This document shows, piece after piece, positions 33,442 through 42,387 of a stretch of 59,050 bases of DNA. Position 1 is the first letter of the stretch; every line of letters begins with the position of its first letter. Source of the DNA: Thermosporothrix hazakensis (GTDB lineage Bacteria; Chloroflexota; Ktedonobacteria; Ktedonobacterales; Ktedonobacteraceae); assembly GCF_003253565.1 (NCBI RefSeq), contig NZ_QKUF01000033.1, positions 1-59,050 of the forward strand, read 5' to 3'. The notes below the pieces were generated by a model. It saw only the letters and a list, made by a program, of their open reading frames with translations, searched no databases and had not been told where the DNA came from. Made by a program: the position numbers and the translations under genes.

Positions 33442-34715
33442 TACACTCGCGGTCGTCTGTCCACAACCCGCCGCGCCTTGAGCTCAAAGCGTGGCAAGGA
33501 GCCAGACGAGACAACCTCTACCGGGAAGCGCAAGCCGAACACAGCGTGCAGCTCCTGCTGAATCGCCTTTTGCAGCGCCTCCGGCCTCGGCGTCGCACTT
33601 TCAATTTGCAGGGCGATCTCATCCATCGTGCCCACCCGTGTGACAATGATCCGATACTCGGCAACCTCGGGAAACCGGTGTAGCACGTCGGCCAGCGCAG
33701 ATGGATACACATTCGTGCCGCGCACGATCAGCATATCATCGATGCGGCCAAGCACGCCGCCCGGCAAAAAGAGAAAGCTCCGCCCGCAAGGGCAACGGTA
33801 GCCGCCATGTCGCACAAGGTCGCCCGTGCGATAGCGAAGCGCGGGCATGCCCCAACGACCGAGATTGGTTAATATCAGCTCGCCTGTTTCGCCCTCGCGT
33901 ACCGCCTTGCCCGTTACGGGATCAAGAATCTCGGCGATAAACTCGCTTTCATTCACATGCATACCGCAGCGTTCCGAGCAGGAAAAACCGTAGGCCCCCA
34001 TTTCGGTCATCCCGGCATGATCGTAGGTCTGCGCCTGCCAGGCCTGTTCAATTCGCTCCCGGGTAGCGGGAATAGAGGCTCCCGGCTCTCCGGCATGAAT
34101 CGTCACCCGGATCGAAAAATCCGCCGGCTTCAGCCCATTCTCGCGTGCAACCTCAGCCAGACGCAGGGCATAACTCGGCGTACAAACCAGCACTGTAGCG
34201 CCTGTCTCGCGCAACAGCCGCAGCCGTTGCAATGAATCCATACTCCCCCCTGGCACGGTCAACGCTCCAAGCAGATGCGCCCCTTCATGTGCGGCCCAGA
34301 AGCCAATAAACGGCCCGAAGCCAAACGCCAGAAAGAGCACATCATCCCGCGTCACACCTGCCCCACGATAGACAAAGCCCCAGCAACGCGCCCACCATGA
34401 CCAGCTTTCCGCGGTATCCAGCACTCTCAATGGTCGTCCAGTCGTACCAGAGGTATGATGCAGACGCACATACTCGGCCAGCGGGAAGGTCAGATTTGAA
34501 CCATAGGCAGGGTATCGCTCTTGATCCGCGATCAGCTCTCGCTTCGCAGTAAAAGGCAAACACGCCATATCTGTGAGCCTCTGAAGCGGCGACATGTCTG
34601 CATACTTTCGTTGATAGAACCGGTTACTGCGCAAGATCTGCTTCAATCCTTCTTGCAAACGCGCCAGTTGATGGGCCTCTATTTCAGCACGAGAGGCCGT
34701 TTCCAGAGCAATCAT
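33441..34715 (-). CDS. AMP-forming CoA ligase, phenylacetate-CoA ligase (PaaK) family
   Basis: This 424-residue protein is a PaaK-type acyl-adenylating ligase. HHTSGTTGRP is the ATP phosphate-binding loop, and YDHAGMTEMGAYGFSC the adenine/aryl binding part. Cys residues in CSERCG and YRCPCGRS suggest a Zn site as in other PaaK relatives. Its start lies 4 bp after the FAD-subunit stop, so it is the last gene of the reductase operon and probably makes the aryl-CoA (4-hydroxybenzoyl-CoA or a relative) that the reductase uses. Substrate is inferred from context. Confidence 0.85.
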   Translation of the reverse strand: MIALETASRAEIEAHQLARLQEGLKQILRSNRFYQRKYADMSPLQRLTDMACLPFTAKRELIADQERYPAYGSNLTFPLAEYVRLHHTSGTTGRPLRVLDTAESWSWWARCWGFVYRGAGVTRDDVLFLAFGFGPFIGFWAAHEGAHLLGALTVPGGSMDSLQRLRLLRETGATVLVCTPSYALRLAEVARENGLKPADFSIRVTIHAGEPGASIPATRERIEQAWQAQTYDHAGMTEMGAYGFSCSERCGMHVNESEFIAEILDPVTGKAVREGETGELILTNLGRWGMPALRYRTGDLVRHGGYRCPCGRSFLFLPGGVLGRIDDMLIVRGTNVYPSALADVLHRFPEVAEYRIIVTRVGTMDEIALQIESATPRPEALQKAIQQELHAVFGLRFPVEVVSSGSLPRFELKARRVVDRRPRV

Positions 34716-34719
34716 TGCT

Positions 34720-35706
34720 TCACTCCCGGGCTAATTGCAACAACGCACGACGAATATAAACCGGAGCAACCTGCTTCCGATATGCAATGGTCAGATCAGC
34801 GTTATCAAGTGGTCGGGCTCGCTTTGCCGCCGCAAGCGCCACCGCCTCGATCACCTCAGGAGTCAGCGCATTCCCGCGCAACAACGCTTCCGCTTCTCGT
34901 GCCTCCACCGGATGCGAGGCCACTGCACCCAGAACAATACGCACGTCGTCCACAATGCCATCAGCCCGTTTCTTGAGTGCGATTGCCACACCAAGCAACG
35001 GGAAATCAAACGAGCCACGCCGCCGCAGCTTCAGGTAGATACTCTGCCAGCCATCAGTTGGAGAAAGTAGAATATCACTCACCAGCTCATCATGGGTCTT
35101 CGTGTAGGGATGCATCCCGTCATCCCGAAACAGCTCACGAACCGGGATCACACGTTCGCCCTGCGCGCCCTGCAAACGCACCCGGGCATCCAGCGCCACC
35201 AGCACCGGCGCAGTATCAGCGGAGGAAATCGCCCAACAGCGCGGACTTCCCGGAGCCACAAGGCAGATCTCTCCGTCCTTCTTCATACAATAGCCGATCG
35301 AGTGTCGCCAGAACTCTGTCTGGTTGTAGTAGTTACAGCGCGTGTCCAGCAGCAGGTTACCACCAAGCGTACCCACATTGCGCAACTGTGGCGTCGAGAC
35401 CGAAGCCGCTGCCAGCGCCAACGCACGATAGCCCGTCATTACCTGGGGCAGCATCGAGAGCTCGGTGAGCGTGATTCCCGCGCCAAGCCGCATACCCGTT
35501 GCTGGCGAGCCCTCTAACCGTCGAAGGTCCGCGATTCCCTGCAACGCGATCAGCGCCGAGGGGGTGAACTGGCGACGCTTCATATTGGGCAGAAGATCGG
35601 TCCCTCCGGCAAGCGGCATTGCCTGCTCGCCCTCCTGAACCAGCATCTCGACGGCTTCGGTAAGCGTGCGAGGAGCCAGATAGCGAAATGGTGGAAGTCG
35701 CAACAT
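34720..35706 (-). CDS. hcrB: 4-hydroxybenzoyl-CoA reductase-type beta subunit (FAD and extra [4Fe-4S])
   Basis: This 328-residue FAD subunit of the xanthine dehydrogenase family has the FAD loop LAGGTDLLPNMK and RNVGTLGGNL. It then has an insertion with four cysteines (Cys124, Cys140, Cys148, Cys157; in DTRCNYYNQ, GYCMKKDG, EICLV and PRCWA). In Thauera HcrB this insertion carries the additional [4Fe-4S] cluster that reverses electron flow to reduce the aromatic ring; ordinary CoxM-type subunits lack it. ATG 35706 overlaps the TAA of the large subunit by one base. This is the key evidence for naming the complex. The true substrate could be another 4-hydroxyaryl-CoA. Confidence 0.82.
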   Translation of the reverse strand: MLRLPPFRYLAPRTLTEAVEMLVQEGEQAMPLAGGTDLLPNMKRRQFTPSALIALQGIADLRRLEGSPATGMRLGAGITLTELSMLPQVMTGYRALALAAASVSTPQLRNVGTLGGNLLLDTRCNYYNQTEFWRHSIGYCMKKDGEICLVAPGSPRCWAISSADTAPVLVALDARVRLQGAQGERVIPVRELFRDDGMHPYTKTHDELVSDILLSPTDGWQSIYLKLRRRGSFDFPLLGVAIALKKRADGIVDDVRIVLGAVASHPVEAREAEALLRGNALTPEVIEAVALAAAKRARPLDNADLTIAYRKQVAPVYIRRALLQLARE

Positions 35707-38138
35707 TATTGCTTCCCTCCCTTCACACTGTCAGGTGCCCAACGGACCAGGCGCGTCGGCCAGGGATCAGGCACGGCAACCGACGCGACAGTCGGTGGGA
35801 TTACCCGAGCACCCGCAGCCGCTTTCAAAGCGCGTAACAGCTTGTCAGCAGTCATCGGCGTCTCATCAAGGCGCACACCCACCGCGTTATAAATGGCGTT
35901 CGCGATCGCGGGAATGACCGGGTTCAGGGGCCCCTGCCCCGCCTCCTTGCCACCAAACGGACCCTCCGCATCGGGATGTTCAATCAGAATCGTCTCGATC
36001 TCGGGCGTATCCAGCGTGGTCGCAAGCTTATAGTCGAGTAGCGAAGGGATCTTATGCCGCCCCTTGCGAAACACCTGTTGCTCCATCACTGCCTCGCCAT
36101 AGCCCATATATGCGCCCCCCTCGACCTGCCCGGCAACCAGCACCGGATTGAGCGCTTTTCCCACATCGTGAGCCAACCAGAGCTTCTCTACGGTCAGTTC
36201 ACCGGTCTCAACATCGACCGCCACCTGAGCCACACAGGCCGAATAGGAATACGCTGGAGAGGGTCCAACTCCTGCCCCTTTATAGTCGCCGTGAATATCC
36301 TCGGGCGGCGTGTAGGAGCCCGCCGCGACCAGCGCCCCGAAACGCGCCTCGGCCATCTGAATCGCCTTGAGAAACGACATGGCTCGCCCGGGGTCATGCT
36401 CATCGTAGATCATCTCGCCCGCCGCAACCAGTCGCTCCATCGGGACACCAAGTCGCTCAGCAACGACGGTCATCAGTTGCTCTTTCAGGGCACGAGCAGC
36501 AACAATAGCAGCATTCCCGGCCATAAAGGTGACACGGCTTGAATAGGAGCCAAGATCAACCGGCGTCAGCGTGGTATCAGCGGTCTCCATATGGATGCGA
36601 CCCGGCTCGATACCCAATTCTTCGGCAACGATCAGCGCCAGCACTGATGTAGACCCCTGCCCGATATCGGTAGCGCCACAGTAGACGGTCACGCCTCCAC
36701 CGCGATCAAGGCGAATTTGCACGGCGGAATGCGGCATATCGTTCCAGTAAATCGGCTTGCCCGCTCCACAGATGTACGCGGATGCCGCCACCCCCTGCCC
36801 CCGCCTGAGCGTGGTGCTTGTCTCCTGTGCTTGCTTGCTCTGTTGAAATGCGTGCCAGTTCGAGCGCTCTACCACCCGATCGAGGCACACATCCAGCGCG
36901 CAACTGGTCACGCGCAGACCATTCACCGTACGAGTATAGGGAGCAATCAGATTGCGCTTCCGCAGGGTGATGGGATCGATACCAAGCGCATACGCTACCT
37001 TATCAAGGTGCACCTCAACCGCGAACCGGGGCTGTGTGGTGCCATGACCACGCTTGGGGCCACAGGGCGGCTTATTGGTAAACAGACGCATTCCCTCAAA
37101 CTTATAGCAGGGAAGCGCATATGTCACCGTTTGAAGAGCGCCCGTATAGTAGGTCGTCGCAATGCCATAGGAGCCATACGCGCCCCCATCCAGGAATGAA
37201 CGAAAATGCATTGCCGTTAGCGTGCCATCGCGCTTTACACCCGTCTTAATCCACATCTTGACGGGATGCCGTCCGCGATGGATCAGGAAGACCTCCTCAC
37301 GAGTGCAGGTCAGTTTTACCGGGCGTCCAGTCCGTCGAGCCAGCTCAGCCGTGCATATCTCATGTGAAAATGGATCCGACTTGCCACCGAAGCCGGCACC
37401 CACATGCGGCGCAATCACGCGAATGTGCGACTGTGGCAGATCGAGTACTTTGCTTACCTCTCGATGAACATAATGAGGCGTCTGCGTTGATGACCAGAGC
37501 GTGAGCTTCCCCCCGATCGGGTCATGCGGGATCGGTTCCCAATTCGCCACACAGGCGTGTTCCTCAATCGGAGCATGATTGTTGCCCTCATAAAAGAACC
37601 AATCCTCAAAAACCTCGTCAGCGGCGGCAAAACCGGCCTCAAGATCCCCAAACTCATAGGAAACTGCCTTGTGAATATTCCCGACCCGCGTTTCTTCGTG
37701 GATCTTGATCTCGGGATGAGCCAGCGCTTCATCAATGCTCATAAGTGCCGGGAGAATCTCATAATCGACTTGAATCCGCTTGAGCGCCTCGTCCAGCGTC
37801 TCTTCATCGAGCGCCGCTACCGCCGCTACGGGATCACCAACATAGCGCACCCTCTCGACTGCCAATGCATACTCATCCTGACTGGAAGGCAGGATACCAT
37901 ACTTGCGCGGAAGATCCTCACCTGTCAGGATCGCAACCACTCCCGGCAGTTCCAGCGCACGCTGAACATCCACCGAGCGAATGCGTGCATGTGGATGTGG
38001 CGAACGAAGCAGCCGAGCATAGAGCATACGCGGCAGTGAAATATCATCGGCATACAGTGCACGTCCGGTGACTTTCGCGTATGCATCGACTTTCGGGAAT
38101 GGTCGTCCGATCACAGTATAAGCGGAGTCATGCGTCAT
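35706..38138 (-). CDS. hcrA: Molybdopterin-binding large subunit, 4-hydroxybenzoyl-CoA reductase type
   Basis: This 810-residue protein carries the molybdenum cofactor. PKVDAYAKVTGRALYADD opens the first domain. GAGFGGKSD binds the cofactor, and GPFGGKEAGQGPLNP carries the expected catalytic Glu. The C-terminal domain has TDIGQGSTSVLA and the final KALNPVLVAGQVEGG. Together with the small and FAD subunits it forms an (alpha-beta-gamma)2 molybdoenzyme that dehydroxylates 4-hydroxybenzoyl-CoA to benzoyl-CoA. The CDS overlaps its 2Fe-2S subunit by 11 bp and the FAD subunit by one base, so all three are made together. Confidence 0.87.
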   Translation of the reverse strand: MTHDSAYTVIGRPFPKVDAYAKVTGRALYADDISLPRMLYARLLRSPHPHARIRSVDVQRALELPGVVAILTGEDLPRKYGILPSSQDEYALAVERVRYVGDPVAAVAALDEETLDEALKRIQVDYEILPALMSIDEALAHPEIKIHEETRVGNIHKAVSYEFGDLEAGFAAADEVFEDWFFYEGNNHAPIEEHACVANWEPIPHDPIGGKLTLWSSTQTPHYVHREVSKVLDLPQSHIRVIAPHVGAGFGGKSDPFSHEICTAELARRTGRPVKLTCTREEVFLIHRGRHPVKMWIKTGVKRDGTLTAMHFRSFLDGGAYGSYGIATTYYTGALQTVTYALPCYKFEGMRLFTNKPPCGPKRGHGTTQPRFAVEVHLDKVAYALGIDPITLRKRNLIAPYTRTVNGLRVTSCALDVCLDRVVERSNWHAFQQSKQAQETSTTLRRGQGVAASAYICGAGKPIYWNDMPHSAVQIRLDRGGGVTVYCGATDIGQGSTSVLALIVAEELGIEPGRIHMETADTTLTPVDLGSYSSRVTFMAGNAAIVAARALKEQLMTVVAERLGVPMERLVAAGEMIYDEHDPGRAMSFLKAIQMAEARFGALVAAGSYTPPEDIHGDYKGAGVGPSPAYSYSACVAQVAVDVETGELTVEKLWLAHDVGKALNPVLVAGQVEGGAYMGYGEAVMEQQVFRKGRHKIPSLLDYKLATTLDTPEIETILIEHPDAEGPFGGKEAGQGPLNPVIPAIANAIYNAVGVRLDETPMTADKLLRALKAAAGARVIPPTVASVAVPDPWPTRLVRWAPDSVKGGKQ

Positions 38139-38637
38139 TGTCCGACCCCTTTCCTGATGGAATGGGCGCTGTCATTCGGCGTGCCGCCTCTTCCACCGCG
38201 GCATAAATCGCCGTATAGCCAGTGCAGCGGCAGAGATTGCCCGAAAGGGCCTCCTTTATCTGCTCTAATGAGGGATGAGGGATCTCCTCAAGCAGCGCCA
38301 CGCCTGCAAGAATGATCCCGGGCGTGCAATAGCCACACTGAGCCGCCCCCAGTTCCGCAAAGGTTTCCTGTAGAGGGTGCAGCTTGCCATTGCGTTCCAG
38401 CCCCTCAATAGTCGTAATCTCGCAATCCTGAACCGCCAGGGGCAGCGTCAGGCAGGACAGGGCAGGCCGTCCATCGAGCAAAACGGTACAGGCCCCGCAT
38501 TCTCCCAGTTCACACCCGTGCTTGGTTCCGGTCAAGCCCAGATCTTCCCGTAGCACCTCCAGGAGCGTATGATGAGGCAGAACCGCAACCTCGCGGCGCT
38601 CCCCATTGACAGTGAGCGTAATCAATTGCCGCTGCAT
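38128..38637 (-). CDS. hcrC: [2Fe-2S] small subunit, 4-hydroxybenzoyl-CoA reductase type
   Basis: This 169-residue protein has the two cluster domains of the family. A ferredoxin-like domain has CELGECGACTVLLDGRPALSC (plant-type 2Fe-2S). A helical domain has QCGYCTPG and NLCRCTGYT, binding the second cluster. It shuttles electrons between the FAD and molybdenum subunits. It is the first structural gene of the operon, 20 bp after the IclR regulator's stop. There is no export signal, so the enzyme is cytoplasmic. Confidence 0.92.
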   Translation of the reverse strand: MQRQLITLTVNGERREVAVLPHHTLLEVLREDLGLTGTKHGCELGECGACTVLLDGRPALSCLTLPLAVQDCEITTIEGLERNGKLHPLQETFAELGAAQCGYCTPGIILAGVALLEEIPHPSLEQIKEALSGNLCRCTGYTAIYAAVEEAARRMTAPIPSGKGSDNDA

Positions 38638-38657
38638 ACCAGTCTCTCCTTTGATGA

Positions 38658-39425
38658 CTATGCGCCTCCCAATGCCCGCGAAATCGCCTGAACTTCAGCA
38701 GAGAGCAATCTGCTTGCTTCAATGACTCTCACACGATCAAAGCGCGAGGCAAACCCTACAATCCAGAGCAAAGCCACAAGGTTTCTGCCGGGGCCCGTAA
38801 TCGGAGCCGCAACCGCGTTCACCCCCGTCAGATATTCCTCGTAATCGATGCCAACACCCGTTCGTTCCGTCTCGGCCACCTCACGTAACCAGCGCTCCGG
38901 GTCAGAGATCGAGCGTCTGGTAAACGTTGGCAGGGGCTGTGACCGCAAAAAGGACTCCCGCCGCTCGGGGGACCAGCTTGCCAGCACGACGCGCCCGGTC
39001 GCTCCGGCCAGAAAATGCACGATGGTTCCGGGCCGTGCTGAGATATGCAGGTGCTCGTTTTCGGCGCGCACACATTCGTTTATTCGCACACCTATCGTTT
39101 CCTCACGCCCGAGAATGACCGTTTCACCGGTTGCTTCGGCCAGCCGCTGCATTGCAGGCAACACCAGCCGTCGCAAGCCCGGCCCGCGCGCAAACCGTTG
39201 TGCCAGGTCAAACAGGTAAGGACCAGCGACATACAGCTTCTCGTCTGTCTGTTCCACAATGCCGCATGCTTCCAGCGTCTTGAGCAGCCCGTGCATGCTT
39301 CCCTTGCTCATCGAGAGTTGGCGCGAAAGCTCAGAAAGCGTCATCCCTTCTTCCGCAAGGCTGAGCAGGTCAAGGAGCCGAAAAGCCCGCTCCACCATTG
39401 GCGCCGGCAGACGTAATCGCGACAT
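38658..39425 (-). CDS. IclR-family transcriptional regulator
   Basis: This 255-residue regulator has an N-terminal winged helix (MVERAFRLLDLLSLAEEGMTLSEL, recognition helix MSKGSMHGLLKTLEACGIV) and the C-terminal effector domain (VLPAMQRLAEATGETVILG, with FLAGATGRVVLASW and the late GVNAVAAPI). It is the first gene in the operon with the 4-hydroxybenzoyl-CoA reductase genes, so it is likely their local regulator and autoregulated; the effector may be an aromatic compound. The start at 39425 follows GAGG by eight bases; a 48-residue extension to 39569 would lie over its own promoter. Confidence 0.9.
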   Translation of the reverse strand: MSRLRLPAPMVERAFRLLDLLSLAEEGMTLSELSRQLSMSKGSMHGLLKTLEACGIVEQTDEKLYVAGPYLFDLAQRFARGPGLRRLVLPAMQRLAEATGETVILGREETIGVRINECVRAENEHLHISARPGTIVHFLAGATGRVVLASWSPERRESFLRSQPLPTFTRRSISDPERWLREVAETERTGVGIDYEEYLTGVNAVAAPITGPGRNLVALLWIVGFASRFDRVRVIEASRLLSAEVQAISRALGGA

Positions 39426-39447
39426 ATGTGCATCCTCATCCCTCCGC

Positions 39448-39465
39448 TGTTCACTCTGGCGAACA
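39448..39465. promoter_or_regulatory. Candidate IclR operator
   Basis: TGTTC and GAACA form an inverted repeat with an 8-base centre just downstream of the -10 box of the IclR promoter. A further GAACAA at 39482 gives a second half-site. Confidence 0.45.
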
Positions 39466-39486
39466 AATCGTTTGCTCATATGAACA

Positions 39487-39515
39487 AGTATATACTCCTG
39501 AAGAAAACGCGTCAA
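39487..39515 (-). promoter_or_regulatory. Promoter of the iclR-hcr operon
   Basis: On the minus strand TTGACG (39515-39510), a 17-nt spacer and TATACT (39492-39487) lie about 60 bp upstream of the regulator's start. The rest of 39516-39718 holds no gene; CCATTAATGG near 39574 is a short palindrome. Confidence 0.6.
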
Positions 39516-39718
39516 TCCAATTTTGTCCTGTTTCCCTATTTTTCCTGTATCGTTCACTATATCCATCATGTACCACCATTAATGGGTGCTAATAGAGACC
39601 ATAACAGAAGAGAATGCCCTGAGAGAGCAGAGCAACAAAAAATCTTCTATTCTATAATGCGAAGGAGTTCGGAAAAGGGGACATGTTTTTGTACCAATTT
39701 TGAGAGAAAAGAAAAAAG

Positions 39719-39746
39719 TCGCTATTCTGGCTTTCACCAGAAGCGA
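39719..39746 (-). terminator. Terminator of the LacI gene
   Basis: GTCGCT pairs with AGCGAC and inner CTGG with CCAG; on the minus strand TTTTTTCTTTTC follows. Confidence 0.7.
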
Positions 39747-39780
39747 CCGTGCAGAGATAAAATACAGAGATAAAGGACAT

Positions 39781-40854
39781 TTAAGGTGTGTCAACCATCT
39801 TAAGAGCAGATGATGCAACTGAAGGAGATGTAGTGGTATCACGAGGAACAACATGCGTGGGCATCACTTCAAGTGGAGGGACCTCTTCACGATGCAGCAT
39901 CGCCAACAACTTACGCGCACCCGCACGACCAAGCTCACGCAGGCCAATATGCACGGTCGTTAACGCGGGAACCACCATCTGCGCCATCGGCAGATCACCA
40001 AAACCACAGACAGAAATCTCCTGCGGCACACGGATCTTCAATCGTCCCAGACCGCTTAACAGGCCAAAGGCGGTCTCATCATTTGCCGCGAACACAGCCG
40101 TAGGTCGCTGCTCTGGTGGAATCTGTAAAATGGCCTGTGCGGCCATCTCGCCGCTTGCCTGATCGAAATTACCACTGAGAATGAGTCCCGGGTCAATCTG
40201 CAAACCAGCCTCAACCATCGCCGCCATATACCCCTGCAAGCGCACATTGGCAACCGTCACATTGGTCGGACCCGATACAAAGCCAATGCGGCGGTGCCCG
40301 AGCTGCTGCAAGTACTGTGTCATGGCGCGGGCCCCGGCAAAGTTGTCAGCCTGAATTGAGGGCACCTGCAAGGTATGCTGAGCCAGCGTGACCACTGCCG
40401 CACCCCGATCCAGCATCGACTTGATCGCCTTCTCAAGCTGCGCCGGGTAGCCGGGTTCATTCAAAGCACCACCAGCAAAAATAACTCCATCCGCACGATA
40501 ATCCTGCAAAATGCGTAAATAATTGAGCTCTTTTTCTTTTTTCCGATCAGAGTTACAGACAATCGTCAGGTAGCCGCAGTCGTTCGCAACATCTTCGACA
40601 CCGCGCACGATCTCGGCAAAGTAAGGATCAGCATTATCGCCTACCAGAACGGCTATCAGGTTGCTTCGTTGCGCCCTCAGGCTGCGCGCAAGCGAGTTCG
40701 GCACATAGTTCAGTTCCTGCGCCGCCTTCAGCACTTTTTGTCGCGTCTCCTCGCTGACAGGATAGGAGGAACCGCTTAATACGCGGCTGGCGCTGGCAAT
40801 TGATACCCCGGCCAGTTTCGCGACATCAACAATAGAGGCTACCTGTTTGACCAT
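39781..40854 (-). CDS. LacI-family transcriptional regulator
   Basis: This 357-residue repressor has the LacI headpiece (IVDVAKLAGVSIASASRVLSG, hinge helix PNSLARSLRAQRSNLIAV) and a periplasmic-binding-like sugar-sensing domain ending in FGFGDLP-type phrases (CGFGDLPMAQMVVPALTTV). The start at ATG 40854 follows GGAAGGA; a GTG one codon upstream is in frame. It is divergent from the operon at 41224, and a palindrome at the transcript start of that operon (41049-41062) is the likely target. A promoter at 40900-40928 serves it. Confidence 0.92.
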   Translation of the reverse strand: MVKQVASIVDVAKLAGVSIASASRVLSGSSYPVSEETRQKVLKAAQELNYVPNSLARSLRAQRSNLIAVLVGDNADPYFAEIVRGVEDVANDCGYLTIVCNSDRKKEKELNYLRILQDYRADGVIFAGGALNEPGYPAQLEKAIKSMLDRGAAVVTLAQHTLQVPSIQADNFAGARAMTQYLQQLGHRRIGFVSGPTNVTVANVRLQGYMAAMVEAGLQIDPGLILSGNFDQASGEMAAQAILQIPPEQRPTAVFAANDETAFGLLSGLGRLKIRVPQEISVCGFGDLPMAQMVVPALTTVHIGLRELGRAGARKLLAMLHREEVPPLEVMPTHVVPRDTTTSPSVASSALKMVDTP

Positions 40855-40899
40855 CACCGTTTATTCCTTCCTTAGCAGGCAGTAATGCATTTCTACCAA

Positions 40900-40928
40900 A
40901 GTATCTGTGATTTTCTACTTTCTGTCAA
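40900..40928 (-). promoter_or_regulatory. Promoter of the lacI-type gene
   Basis: On the minus strand TTGACA (40928-40923), a 17-nt spacer and GATACT (40905-40900) lie about 45 bp upstream of the start. Confidence 0.6.
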
Positions 40929-41012
40929 GTAGGCTCTCTATGGAACATGACCGTTCTTCATTCTAACACCGCCTGCTTGCTCTTATTGAGCTTGACCTTC
41001 GCCCGACTTCCA

Positions 41013-41041
41013 TTGACAAAAACGGAGTCGCACGGTATAGT
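41013..41041 (+). promoter_or_regulatory. Promoter of the Gfo/Idh-DUF993-isomerase operon
   Basis: TTGACA (41013-41018), a 17-nt spacer and TATAGT (41036-41041) make a near-perfect promoter, with transcript start near 41048, directly at the palindrome described next. Confidence 0.75.
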
Positions 41042-41048
41042 TTACAAT

Positions 41049-41062
41049 AGAAAACCTTTTCT
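41049..41062. promoter_or_regulatory. Candidate LacI operator at the transcript start
   Basis: AGAAAACCTTTTCT is a perfect inverted repeat with the CC centre usual for some LacI sites and covers +1 of the operon promoter. A second palindrome, TTTCTCTTCAAGAGAAA at 41171-41187, lies in the leader. Confidence 0.55.
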
Positions 41063-41223
41063 GAAAAAGGTGGGGCAAAATACTCTTTCATGATAGCACA
41101 AAACCAGGGAAGCAAGCGTGAATGATTTCCGCTTGCTTCTGCTGCCTCAACAATAGAAATAGATAACGTTTTCTCTTCAAGAGAAAGCGGAAAGGGTTAT
41201 TGCTTTATGGAAAGGAGCAATAC

Positions 41224-42384
41224 ATGATACAGCGTAGGATCGGAATAATTATGAATGGGGTCACGGGGCGTATGGGCACAAACCAGCATCTCATTCGTTC
41301 AATTATGGCGATTCGACAACAGGGCGGTGTAGCCCTTCCAAATGGCGAGGCTCTGATACCAGACCCTATTCTGGTTGGACGCAATGAGCACAAGCTGCGA
41401 GCGCTGGCCGAAGCCCATAAGATCGAGCGATGGAGTACCGACCTTGCTGCATGCCTGGCTAACCCCAACGATAGCATCTATTTTGACGCGCAATCAACGA
41501 CACTTCGAGCTGAGAATGTGAAAGCAGCTATACAGGCTGGAAAACATATTTATTGCGAGAAACCAATTGCCACCAATACCAGCACAGCGCTGGAACTGGC
41601 GCATCTCGCACAGCAAGCAGGCGTCAAGCACGGCGTTGTACAGGACAAACTCTTCCTTCCGGGGCTTCAGAAGCTCAAGCGTGTAATCGATAGCGGCTTC
41701 TTTGGTCGTATCCTCTCCGTGCGCGGCGAGTTTGGCTACTGGGTTTTCGAGGGAGATTGGCAGGAAGCACAGCGGCCATCGTGGAATTACCGGAAAGAAG
41801 AGGGTGGTGGCATTATCGTTGACATGCTCTGCCATTGGGAATACGTGCTGCATAACCTGTTCGGACCTGTTAAAGCGGTCTCCTGCCTGGGCGCGACGCA
41901 CATTCCAGAGCGCATCGACGAGCAGGGTAACCCCTATGCCTGTACCGCCGACGACGCAGCCTACTCCACGTTTGAGCTTGAGGGCGGCATCATCGCCCAT
42001 TTTAACTCATCGTGGTGTGTACGTGTCTATCGCGACGAACTGCTGACCATTCAGGTAGACGGAACACATGGCAGTGCGCGTGCCGGGCTGCGGGAATGCA
42101 AGGTACAGAGCCGCGTGAACACACCAAAGGCTATCTGGAATCCCGATATTCCCAATCCGATCGACTTCTATGCTTCGTGGATGGATGTGCCCGACAATAC
42201 CACGTTTGAAAACGGCTTCAAGGCACAATGGGAGCTCTTCCTGAAGCACGTCGTCTGTGACACTCCCTTCCCCTGGACACTTGTTGCGGGAGCACGTGGC
42301 GTGCAGCTTGCAGAGCTTGGATTGCGGTCCTGGCAAGAACGCCGCTGGCTGGATGTCCCGGCCATCCCGACAGAACTGGAGTAG
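41224..42384 (+). CDS. Gfo/Idh/MocA-family oxidoreductase
   Basis: This 386-residue protein is an NAD(P)-dependent sugar oxidoreductase. The N-terminal dinucleotide fold is GVTGRMGTNQH (an unusual variant of GxGxxG), and the cofactor/substrate motif EKP is in IYCEKPIAT. The C-terminal domain has GGGIIVDMLCHWEYVLHNLFG, where His of the DMLCHW helix is the usual catalytic partner. The start at 41224 follows AAAGGAG by six bases. It is the first gene of a LacI-controlled three-gene operon, with only three bases to the next gene. Confidence 0.88.
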   Translation: MIQRRIGIIMNGVTGRMGTNQHLIRSIMAIRQQGGVALPNGEALIPDPILVGRNEHKLRALAEAHKIERWSTDLAACLANPNDSIYFDAQSTTLRAENVKAAIQAGKHIYCEKPIATNTSTALELAHLAQQAGVKHGVVQDKLFLPGLQKLKRVIDSGFFGRILSVRGEFGYWVFEGDWQEAQRPSWNYRKEEGGGIIVDMLCHWEYVLHNLFGPVKAVSCLGATHIPERIDEQGNPYACTADDAAYSTFELEGGIIAHFNSSWCVRVYRDELLTIQVDGTHGSARAGLRECKVQSRVNTPKAIWNPDIPNPIDFYASWMDVPDNTTFENGFKAQWELFLKHVVCDTPFPWTLVAGARGVQLAELGLRSWQERRWLDVPAIPTELE

Positions 42385-42387
42385 CGT

